The notes under the pieces: generated by a model | Seen by the model: only the letters and a program-made list of their open reading frames with translations | The model's database searches: none | What the model was told of the DNA's origin: nothing | Source: an uncultured Flavobacteriales bacterium | Lineage (GTDB): Bacteria > Bacteroidota > Bacteroidia > Flavobacteriales_D > Crocinitomicaceae | NCBI GenBank assembly: GCA_905479845.1 | Contig: CAJQOB010000005.1 | Location: 1 to 12,554 of the forward strand | Length of the DNA stretch: 12,554 nt | Direction of reading: 5' to 3' | Made by a program: the position numbers and the translations under genes | Shown here: positions 7,286 to 12,554 of the stretch, in pieces | How the letters are laid out: every line of letters begins with the position of its first letter | Numbering within the stretch: the stretch's first letter is position 1

Positions 7286-8467
7286 CGTTAGTGTCCACGT
7301 CGTCTCGTCTTCATACTCATCAAGATCGATGACAATTGTAATTTCAGCAGTAGAAGTTGACGGAGGCACACTAGAATCATACTCGTCTGAAAGTCCATCG
7401 CTATCCACATCAATCATTGATCCAGGATCCCCAGAAATTGGATAATCCACCACACCATCACCATTGACATCTTCTCCTCCAGCTTCAATAATATCAGCAA
7501 TTCCATCGTTGTCGGAATCAAGATCAAAATGGTTAGGAACATTATCACCATCAAAGTCGTATGCGCTTTCCACCATACCATTATTATTCAACACGGACGG
7601 ATCGTTATCATCGTCATCAAGGTAAGCGTATACACCATCAATATCCTCCGCTGGATCTCCCCCGCCAGATTCAATAACATCTGGAATTCCGTCATTGTCA
7701 TCGTCGATATCAACTAAATCTTGCAATGAGTCCAAATCTGCATCTGAAACACAAATCTCTATATCCATAATTCCAAGCCCATGAACCATGAAGGCTGCAC
7801 AGCTAGTACAGTTCTTCCATGTAACGGTAAACGAAACTAATCCTGCAGGGTCAGATAAATTGATTCCTACTTCATCACCAGCAATAGAAGCAGCAACTGC
7901 ATCAACATTTCCGAATGCATCCGTGACATAAGAAGGTGTCGCTGATGATGTAAATGTTGGATATGCTGTTCCGCCTAAAGAGTTCGTTGCCGTAATGGTA
8001 TATAAATCACCATTCGCTCCTGGAATAGAGTTAACGTTAGAAAGATCGAATGCGATCTCACTCAACGCAACGTTAAAGTCCATAGTTATGGAAATCCCCG
8101 TTGCGCCAAAACCGTTCGTAAACAATTCAAGACATTCTTGTACAGCACTAGTAGGGTTTGTTCCTACAGATGGAGTTTGGTCTACTCCCCAAACACCAAG
8201 GGTAGCCGTCTCTCCCGAGAAGGAAATAGCGACGTCAACTCCAGTTCCTGAGATATTTGTTAAGGCATTGGCTAAACTTCCATTCGGAAGCCAATCAAAT
8301 TGGGAAGGCCCTGAGGGAGTGGTACTCCAATCAATAAGCCCATGCATAGTCGACGCCCCACATGAAACAGGAAGGTGCAATTGAGAGTGAGAAGAATATG
8401 AGATTAGTATTAACGATAAAGTTAAAACGTAATATCGCCAAATCGGGAGTAATTTGTGATTTTTCAT
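7283..8467 (-). CDS. N-terminal fragment of the broken T9SS surface protein (394 residues)
   Basis: This piece starts at the genuine ATG, followed by a signal peptide ('LLPIWRYYVLTLSLILISYS', cleavage near 'SHS|Q' at about 28). Residues 30-240 form a beta-rich region with Cys36, Cys112, Cys220, Cys223 and Cys239. From 241 come acidic repeats such as 'DIDDDNDGIPDVIESGGGD' and 'DLDSDNDGIADIIEAGGED', typical of TSP3/calcium-binding stalks, ending in 'DVDSDGLSDEYD' near 365. A Ser/Thr/Pro hinge leads into 'IVIDLDEYEDETTWTLT', where a TGA interrupts a domain that clearly continues in the same frame on the other side. Translated alone, the product would be exported to the periplasm but would lack the sorting tail needed for T9SS secretion. 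Confidence 0.75.
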   Translation of the reverse strand: MKNHKLLPIWRYYVLTLSLILISYSSHSQLHLPVSCGASTMHGLIDWSTTPSGPSQFDWLPNGSLANALTNISGTGVDVAISFSGETATLGVWGVDQTPSVGTNPTSAVQECLELFTNGFGATGISITMDFNVALSEIAFDLSNVNSIPGANGDLYTITATNSLGGTAYPTFTSSATPSYVTDAFGNVDAVAASIAGDEVGINLSDPAGLVSFTVTWKNCTSCAAFMVHGLGIMDIEICVSDADLDSLQDLVDIDDDNDGIPDVIESGGGDPAEDIDGVYAYLDDDDNDPSVLNNNGMVESAYDFDGDNVPNHFDLDSDNDGIADIIEAGGEDVNGDGVVDYPISGDPGSMIDVDSDGLSDEYDSSVPPSTSTAEITIVIDLDEYEDETTWTLT

Positions 8468-8498
8468 TGTACTAACGCTATTATGTAAAATCTAGTAG

Positions 8499-8520
8499 TA
8501 GTAATCCTTTCAGATTACTA
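8499..8520 (-). promoter_or_regulatory. Perfect 8-bp hairpin in the 5' leader of the T9SS gene
   Basis: TAGTAATC and GATTACTA are exact inverted complements around a 6-base loop (minus strand TGAAAG). The hairpin lies 32 bases before the ATG at 8467 and a few bases after the predicted transcription start. It has no following U-tract, so it is not an ordinary terminator. It could stabilise the mRNA 5' end or be a protein-binding dyad. Confidence 0.45.
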
Positions 8521-8530
8521 ATTAACGGTG

Positions 8531-8538
8531 CGAAAGTA
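8531..8538 (-). promoter_or_regulatory. Candidate -7 box (TACTTTCG) for the T9SS surface-protein gene
   Basis: On the minus strand TACTTTCG fits the Bacteroidota -7 consensus TAnnTTTG with one mismatch. A TTG (minus strand, plus 8563-8565) lies 24 bases upstream, slightly beyond the usual spacer to a -33 element. Transcription would begin near 8525, giving a leader of roughly 57 bases that opens with the hairpin at 8499-8520. Confidence 0.4.
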
Positions 8539-8777
8539 GCAATAGTATTAACCTATAAAAAACAAAAATGTACCAAACGGGAACTCCCAACACAAAGGTA
8601 ACCAACACATTACCAGAACAAAAAAATACTATTCACCTCATGAAACATACCACTCACCGATTTGAGCAATTCAAAAACTCTTGATCAGCTAATCTCTTAT
8701 TGCATTCCTAAAAAAGAAGAAATTTTATCTCGTGCCCCCCATTGAAAGAAGGAAATTTTCGCTAAGAACCAGTGGGG
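8539..8777. other. Non-coding stretch between the TPR lipoprotein gene and the T9SS gene promoter
   Basis: The whole gene-free gap is 310 bases (8468-8777); this is the part beyond the promoter box. I see no credible reading frame, tRNA or insertion-sequence end. An imperfect direct repeat is present: AAAGAAGAAATTTT at 8713-8726 and AAAGAAGGAAATTTT at 8745-8759. A GC-rich pair (GCCCC... and ...GGGGC, near 8734 and 8774) could fold with a loop of over 30 bases, too loose to call a terminator for the lipoprotein gene. Confidence 0.5.
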
Positions 8778-9929
8778 CTAGTTCGATGTGTCAGCAAGGT
8801 TTTGATCTTCGCCAGAAACCTTAATAATCATACCATTTCCATCAACCTTATACTTGAGTTGCCCGACTTCTTTCGTGGAGACAATTTTGTTCTCGTAGTA
8901 TCCTTCATCTTCTGGATCCTTTTCGTAGGTTGGTTTTAGAATGCTAACATCAATCGTTTTATCCTTATTAAAAGTCGTTGACCACAAATCGTCACTCAGG
9001 TACTCTTTTCCACCAATTCGCTTTTTGTCAATTAGCTTTCCTTCGTGCGTGAACGTTGCCATTCGATATAGCAATGGTGCTGCATCACCCATAAACTCTT
9101 CTTTCACGACGTACACAACAGCGACGTATTTGTCAGTTTCATACATCTGAGCGTAATGATAAAAACCTTTGCTCACCTCTCGCGAATATTTTTCATCCCG
9201 CATTTCTGAAATGTATTTCTCGAAATCGTAGGAGATGTACTGCTTTTCCGCCATCACTTTTTCATCCAGTTGAGATTCAATTGTATGTGGGAACGGGTAT
9301 TTCGGGAACAACTTCTTAAACTGGAGCCAAAATAGGTTCTTCGCATTTGACATTCCGCGTACTCCTTTTTCAATAGCAGGTTTAAATAAACGTGATTTTC
9401 TAAGTTCTGCTAAATCTTCATCCTTGTCAATGTGATCCAAGTTGTTGTATCCTGCTTGAAGCGCATACTCCAAATATTGACCAGACATCTCTACATTCTT
9501 CTGAAGGGAATACAGGCATGATTTATTGTAAAGAATTTTTGATACCGGCTGAAAGTCTAAATTCTCAGCTAAATCATAAGCACTCAATGCTTCGCTGTAT
9601 TTCTTCTGATCCATGAAGACATTCCCCAATTCGTAATATGCTTTTCCAGATGGCTCTTTGAGGATCGATTGGCGCAGATAGTAATCTGCACTATCAAGGT
9701 TTTTCTTATTCTTGAAGGCATCCACTCCGTTTAGATAGAGTTTGTTTGCTTCTTCAATGAACTTCACTTCGTTATCAAGAAAGGCAAAGATTCTAGTTGT
9801 TTCGAACAGGTCAGATTCCGCCAATTCAATGTCGATTCTCTTTTGCTGTTTGATTGTATTGATGACTTCACCTGGTTCTCCACATGAAGTGACCAATAGT
9901 AGGAGTGAAACAAAGAAAACTAATTTCAT
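8778..9929 (-). CDS. TPR-containing lipoprotein of unknown function
   Basis: A 383-residue protein. The N-terminus 'MKLVFFVSLLLLVTSC' is a lipoprotein signal with the lipidated cysteine at 16, followed by 'GEPGE'. TPR-like helix pairs occupy about 64-93 ('LYLNGVDAFKNKKNLDSADY'), 96-127 ('AYYELGNVFMDQKKYSEALS') and 130-162 ('ILYNKSCLYSLQKNVEMSGQ'). They end in 'GYNNLDHIDKDEDLAELRKS', a common capping sequence in TPR proteins of the pattern 'hI..D.dL..LR'. The C-terminal half (about 200-383) is beta-rich and unrecognised. It probably sits in the envelope as a protein-binding scaffold; the partner is unknown. It lies 97 bases downstream of the dehydrogenase gene in the same direction, with its own candidate promoter, so it need not belong to that operon. 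Confidence 0.75.
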   Translation of the reverse strand: MKLVFFVSLLLLVTSCGEPGEVINTIKQQKRIDIELAESDLFETTRIFAFLDNEVKFIEEANKLYLNGVDAFKNKKNLDSADYYLRQSILKEPSGKAYYELGNVFMDQKKYSEALSAYDLAENLDFQPVSKILYNKSCLYSLQKNVEMSGQYLEYALQAGYNNLDHIDKDEDLAELRKSRLFKPAIEKGVRGMSNAKNLFWLQFKKLFPKYPFPHTIESQLDEKVMAEKQYISYDFEKYISEMRDEKYSREVSKGFYHYAQMYETDKYVAVVYVVKEEFMGDAAPLLYRMATFTHEGKLIDKKRIGGKEYLSDDLWSTTFNKDKTIDVSILKPTYEKDPEDEGYYENKIVSTKEVGQLKYKVDGNGMIIKVSGEDQNLADTSN

Positions 9930-9945
9930 ATCGATAGGATTTACC

Positions 9946-9978
9946 TAAAAATACAGATTAGTCTGCTAATTGGTTCAA
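9946..9978 (-). promoter_or_regulatory. Candidate promoter for the TPR lipoprotein gene
   Basis: On the minus strand a TTG (plus 9976-9978, within TTTTG) is followed after 22 bases by TATTTTTA (plus 9946-9953). This fits the Bacteroidota arrangement TTG-N17-23-TAnnTTTG with one mismatch in the -7 box. The start would fall near 9940, about 11 bases before the ATG. Confidence 0.35.
9957..9970 (-). terminator. Weak hairpin plus U-run downstream of the PaaH-like gene
   Basis: ATTAG and CTAAT pair around a 4-base loop. On the minus strand the hairpin is followed by CTG and then TATTTTT. The 5-bp AT-rich stem is weak, and it lies inside the spacer of the candidate lipoprotein promoter, so it could equally be an operator or chance. 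Confidence 0.2.
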
Positions 9979-10026
9979 AATGGAGCAAGAAAGTTACCGC
10001 ACTCGAAGCATGCAGTTTAGTCTTAC

Positions 10027-11190
10027 CTAGAAAAATGTCTTCCCCTCGCGAACCATTCGTCTCAACAAAGGGCTCGGTCGGTAACGGTCTTCACCATACT
10101 CTTCGTACATCTCTTGAAGTTTCTCTAAAACCACATCCAGCCCTAATTCATCCGCCCAAGTGAGTAGTCCTTTCGGATAATTTACTCCTTTTGTCATTGC
10201 CAAATCGATGGCCTCCTTCGATGCGATATTCAAGAACAAAGCATCCACAGCTTCATTGATCAACATGATTAAAATTCGTTCGAAGATCACCTTTCCAAGT
10301 TCGCGATCTTCATTTGGTGCTGGATTCTCTACTCCTTCTCCGTAATTGAAATATCCACGTCCTGATTTACGACCATAGTAACCTGCTTCCGAGTGGCGCT
10401 TTTGTGTGAATGACGGTTTGTATCTTGGATCGTAATAGAAGGCGGCGAAAACTGTTTCAGTCACCACATAGTTCACATCATTTCCAATGTAATCCATTAG
10501 AGTGAATGGCCCCATTCGGAATCCTCCAAGTTCAGTCATTGCCCAGTCGATTGTAGCAAAATCGGCCACGCCTTCTTCATAAATCCTGAGAGCTTCACCG
10601 TAAAATGGTCGGGCTACACGGTTCACGATAAACCCTGGAGTGTCCTTACATGACACCGTTACTTTGTTCCAACTATCGATTAGTGTCGTTGTGTTTTCTA
10701 CTGTCCCTGATGAAGTTTGAACAGCAGGAATAATTTCAACCAAAGGCATCAATGGTGCAGGATTGAAGAAGTGAATTCCAATCATTCTCTCCGACTTTTC
10801 AACAGCTGCCGCGATAGACGCTATGGATAAAGACGATGTATTTGAAGCCAGAATGCAATCACGCGAAACGATCTGTTCCAATTTCCCAAACACCTCTTGT
10901 TTGATTTTCAAATTCTCGATGATTGCTTCTACAACCAATCCACAATCTTTGAAATCATGAATGTCTTGACTATAAGTTATTCGTCCTTGAATGGCCGTAG
11001 CTTCTTCGGAAGTGATTTTTTCCTTCTCCACCAAGCGATTCATGATTTTCTCCAATTTCGCTTTGGACTTCATTAAAATGTGCTCATTCAAATCCACCAA
11101 AACGACTTGATGTTTGTTTTGAGCAGCAACTTGAACTATTCCAGAGCCCATTGTTCCAGCACCGAGAATTCCTATAATCATTTTTTCCAT
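10027..11190 (-). CDS. paaH: 3-hydroxyacyl-CoA dehydrogenase, PaaH-like (3-hydroxyadipyl-CoA dehydrogenase)
   Basis: A 387-residue cytoplasmic NAD-dependent enzyme that oxidises a 3-hydroxyacyl-CoA to the 3-oxoacyl-CoA; in phenylacetate breakdown the substrate is 3-hydroxyadipyl-CoA. The Rossmann motif GxGxxG is at 10-15 ('GAGTMG'), with Asp33 at the end of strand 2, favouring NAD. Catalytic residues match human SCHAD (S137, H158, E170, N208) at a constant offset of 18: Ser119, His140, Glu152, Asn190. A first C-terminal 3HCDH domain covers about 184-285. A second, shorter one covers about 297-385 ('VNYPKGLLTWADELG', 'YGEDRYRPSPLLRRM'), a duplication typical of PaaH. It is shorter than E. coli PaaH (about 475). 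It could instead be a 3-hydroxybutyryl-CoA dehydrogenase. ATG at 11181 is an alternative start three codons in. It lies 62 bases downstream of the crotonase gene. Confidence 0.85.
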   Translation of the reverse strand: MEKMIIGILGAGTMGSGIVQVAAQNKHQVVLVDLNEHILMKSKAKLEKIMNRLVEKEKITSEEATAIQGRITYSQDIHDFKDCGLVVEAIIENLKIKQEVFGKLEQIVSRDCILASNTSSLSIASIAAAVEKSERMIGIHFFNPAPLMPLVEIIPAVQTSSGTVENTTTLIDSWNKVTVSCKDTPGFIVNRVARPFYGEALRIYEEGVADFATIDWAMTELGGFRMGPFTLMDYIGNDVNYVVTETVFAAFYYDPRYKPSFTQKRHSEAGYYGRKSGRGYFNYGEGVENPAPNEDRELGKVIFERILIMLINEAVDALFLNIASKEAIDLAMTKGVNYPKGLLTWADELGLDVVLEKLQEMYEEYGEDRYRPSPLLRRMVREGKTFF

Positions 11191-11252
11191 GTTTCAATTA
11201 TTATTCGATTGCTCCATCAGCATTTTGACCGAGCTTCTTTATCAATGTTTAA

Positions 11253-12026
11253 CTACTTGCCTTGAAATTCAGGTTTACGCTTCTCCATAAATGCGTTCAC
11301 ACCTTCCGAGAAATCGTGTGTGCGTCCTGCTTCTGTTTGCAATACTTCTTCTACTTTCAGTTGCTCCGTCAAGGTATTTGTCCACGATTGATTCACTGCT
11401 TTCTTCGTTAATCCCAATCCACGTGTTGGCATTTTCGCGAGTTTCTCAGCGAACTTGGTTACCTCTTCATAGAAGGTTTCATCACTCACTACCTTGTAAA
11501 TCATGTTCATTCCTTCCGCATCCGCTGCAGAAACTTTATCTCCTGTCATCATCAAAGCCAGTGCTTTTTGTGATCCTACAATTCGAGGCAAGAAAAATGT
11601 CCCGCCTGAATCTGGAATCAAACCGATTTTGGAAAATGCCTGAATAAAACTTGCGCTTTCTGTCGCAAATGTGATATCACATGCCAATGCAATGTTTGCT
11701 CCTGCTCCCGCAGCGACACCATTCACAGCACCAATAACTGGTTTTTCAATGTTACGAATTCGCTCAATGATCGGGTTGTAATGCTCACGAACGATCGACT
11801 CTAATTCAGGACCGTTTGGATCTGTAGCCTCTGCCAAATCTTGACCAGCACAAAATGCTTTTCCTTCTCCAGTTAAAACAATCGCTCTAACCTCATCATT
11901 CGTTTCACAACCATCTAGCGTTCGTTGCAAATCCATTGCCATTGCCTGATTGAATGAGTTAAAGACCTCTGGTCTGTTCAATTTAATGTGGCAAACGCCG
12001 TTCGTTTGAGTGATGATCAAGTTCAT
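11253..12026 (-). CDS. paaG: Crotonase-fold enzyme, PaaG-like (ring-epoxide phenylacetyl-CoA isomerase)
   Basis: A 257-residue cytoplasmic crotonase of standard length. Oxyanion-hole elements are 'FCAGQDL' (58-64) and 'VNGVAAGAGA' (101-110). The two Glu residues of enoyl-CoA hydratases are replaced (Asn111 and about Phe131), while Asp139 in 'GLIPDSGGTFFLPR' stands where the isomerase Asp lies. That, with 'YNPIIERIRNIEKPVIGAVN' and 'AFSKIGLIPD', matches PaaG, which turns 1,2-epoxyphenylacetyl-CoA into oxepin-CoA and also shifts double bonds later in the pathway. A general delta3-delta2-enoyl-CoA isomerase is the main alternative. It lies upstream of the PaaH-like gene in the same direction, consistent with an operon. 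No ring epoxidase (paaABCDE) or ligase (paaK) gene is in the window, so the pathway is inferred from two enzymes only. Confidence 0.82.
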   Translation of the reverse strand: MNLIITQTNGVCHIKLNRPEVFNSFNQAMAMDLQRTLDGCETNDEVRAIVLTGEGKAFCAGQDLAEATDPNGPELESIVREHYNPIIERIRNIEKPVIGAVNGVAAGAGANIALACDITFATESASFIQAFSKIGLIPDSGGTFFLPRIVGSQKALALMMTGDKVSAADAEGMNMIYKVVSDETFYEEVTKFAEKLAKMPTRGLGLTKKAVNQSWTNTLTEQLKVEEVLQTEAGRTHDFSEGVNAFMEKRKPEFQGK

Positions 12027-12042
12027 AAATGTGCTTTTTTTA

Positions 12043-12050
12043 CGAAGATA
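12043..12050 (-). promoter_or_regulatory. Candidate -7 box (TATCTTCG) for the PaaG-like/PaaH-like operon
   Basis: On the minus strand TATCTTCG fits TAnnTTTG with one mismatch. It lies 16 bases before the ATG at 12026, implying a leader of about a dozen A-rich bases. No TTG was found at the expected distance upstream, so support is weak. Confidence 0.3.
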
Positions 12051-12175
12051 ATTAAGAGTACTGAAACTGCCTTGCTATTGATGAAAGAATTGGTCGATTC
12101 TCATTGAAAAATGGAACCACGTAAAAATACCTGTTTCCGATAAACGGTTATAACTACCCACAAATATCCAACGAA

Positions 12176-12190
12176 GTACATGTACATTTG
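12176..12190 (+). promoter_or_regulatory. Exact TAnnTTTG -7 box overlapped by the palindrome GTACATGTAC
   Basis: TACATTTG (12183-12190) matches the Bacteroidota -7 consensus exactly and lies 58 bases before the ATG at 12249. No TTG is found at the -33 position. The 10-base perfect palindrome GTACATGTAC (12176-12185) covers the first three bases of the box, so a dimeric repressor bound there would block the promoter. Confidence 0.45.
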
Positions 12191-12248
12191 AAAACACCAA
12201 ACCTACTATACCGAACATAAATTTCATAACCCTTAAAAATCGATCACT

Positions 12249-12554
12249 ATGAAAACTGAAGAATCTAAAGTATTAAATGAGACAACTAACACTGTTCCTC
12301 TAAAAGAATTTGAGAATGCGACTCAAAAATGGGAAAGTGTAACATTGGACAACAATGGAATGCTTGACAATGTAATCCTTGCAAACACCTTCGAAATCCC
12401 AAGAATGGACATCATCAACCTAGCTAAAGAAATCGTTGCTCTTGGTCCAGATGAAGTGTCTTCGATTCGAGCTTACATTGGAATTGAAGAATATTCTGGA
12501 GACCCGAAACTTTCTGAAATGAAGTTATTCTTCACAGGAGTGAATCAAGCAAAC
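12249..12554 (+). CDS. Hypothetical protein, 3' truncated by the window edge
   Basis: ATG at 12249 opens a frame that stays open for 102 codons to the end of the window. The visible part begins 'MKTEESKVLNETTNTVPLKE', has no signal peptide or membrane helix and should be cytoplasmic. It includes 'FEIPRMDIINLAKEI' and 'VSSIRAYIGIEEY', followed by 'MKLFFTGVN'. Small Bacteroidota hypothetical proteins with a helix, then an 'xxIRxYxG' strand and a hydrophobic strand ending in G look similar to me, but I cannot name a family or function. It is divergent from the PaaG-like gene, 222 bases away, with its own well-matched promoter box. A-rich sequence precedes the ATG in place of a Shine-Dalgarno, which is normal for the phylum. 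Confidence 0.65.
   Translation, partial: MKTEESKVLNETTNTVPLKEFENATQKWESVTLDNNGMLDNVILANTFEIPRMDIINLAKEIVALGPDEVSSIRAYIGIEEYSGDPKLSEMKLFFTGVNQAN

Larger units (their letters stand above)
5610..8467 (-). pseudogene. Disrupted T9SS-exported surface protein with TSP3-like repeats (about 952 codons if repaired)
   Basis: One minus-strand gene is recovered by ignoring a TGA (7283-7285, codon 395), adding one base near 7058-7063 (codon about 470) and ignoring a TAG (6816-6818, codon 551). With one base restored the span is 2859 bases, exactly 953 codons with the stop. The repaired order is: signal peptide (1-28), Cys-containing beta-sandwich N-terminus (about 30-240), Asp-rich TSP3-like repeats (about 241-365), a domain with 'ETTW', 'ASGGPY', 'YTFTI' and 'DAYGDGL' (about 376-485), more Asp-rich repeats, an FN3-like domain and a T9SS type-A sorting tail. 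TSP3-like repeats normally bind calcium and act as stalks. The protein would have been secreted through the outer membrane and attached to the surface, perhaps as an adhesin. Whether the three lesions are real or sequence errors cannot be settled here. Confidence 0.85.

Noticed and set aside
7380..7720. Tandem DNA repeat or CRISPR-like array
   Set aside because: The periodicity comes from Asp/Gly codons of TSP3-like protein repeats; unit lengths vary and there are no identical direct repeats with unique spacers.
7995..8384. Plus-strand reading frame of 129 codons
   Set aside because: It lies opposite the signal-bearing N-terminal part of the T9SS gene, has no family signature, and arises from the mirrored codons of that gene.
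8733..8778. Intrinsic terminator after the TPR lipoprotein gene
   Set aside because: The GC-rich arms pair for only about 5 bases with a loop of over 30 and no U-run follows, so it does not meet a terminator pattern.
11291..11647. Plus-strand reading frame of 118 codons
   Set aside because: It lies entirely opposite the conserved crotonase gene and its translation is low-complexity Leu/Ser-rich, typical of a shadow frame.

Overview
The window comes from a member of the Bacteroidota, most likely order Flavobacteriales; a Crocinitomicaceae/Cryomorphaceae-like lineage is my guess from protein style only. The evidence is a type IX secretion (T9SS) C-terminal sorting domain, lipoproteins with short lipoboxes followed by acidic residues, an almost complete lack of Shine-Dalgarno sequences, TAnnTTTG-like promoter boxes and an AT-rich base composition. 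The standard genetic code is used: TAA, TAG and TGA all end intact genes here.

Left part, plus strand (1-5613). The end of a multi-pass membrane protein, probably a GT39/PMT-like glycosyltransferase, is followed by an ECF sigma factor. The sigma gene overlaps by 23 bases a single-pass membrane TPR protein with a cytoplasmic tail, which may act as its anti-sigma factor or sensor. Next come an exported S41-family peptidase, a lipoprotein of unknown function and, three bases later, a DUF2306 membrane protein. Spacing is tight from the sigma gene to the DUF2306 gene, so this looks like one transcription unit concerned with the cell envelope.

Middle part, minus strand (5610-8467). A single gene of about 952 codons encodes a T9SS-exported surface protein: signal peptide, beta-sandwich N-terminus, Asp-rich thrombospondin-type-3-like calcium-binding repeats, a 'YGDGL' domain, an FN3-like domain and a T9SS sorting tail. 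It is broken by a TGA, a one-base deletion and a TAG, all within about 470 bases. The rest of the frame is clean, so this is either very recent decay or local sequence error. Its stop codon overlaps that of the DUF2306 gene, leaving no intergenic space between the convergent genes.

Right part, minus strand (8778-12026). A TPR lipoprotein follows, then a pair resembling the phenylacetyl-CoA degradation enzymes: a PaaH-like 3-hydroxyacyl-CoA dehydrogenase and, upstream of it in the same direction, a PaaG-like crotonase isomerase. The four dehydrogenase catalytic positions are intact. The crotonase has the isomerase Asp but not the two hydratase Glu residues.

Right edge, plus strand (12249-12554). 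The start of a small unrecognised protein runs off the window. Its promoter region holds an exact TAnnTTTG box overlapped by a 10-base palindrome. No tRNA, rRNA, CRISPR array or insertion sequence was seen. The best candidates for something less well described are the sigma/TPR/S41/lipoprotein/DUF2306 cluster and the broken T9SS gene with a hairpin at the start of its predicted transcript.
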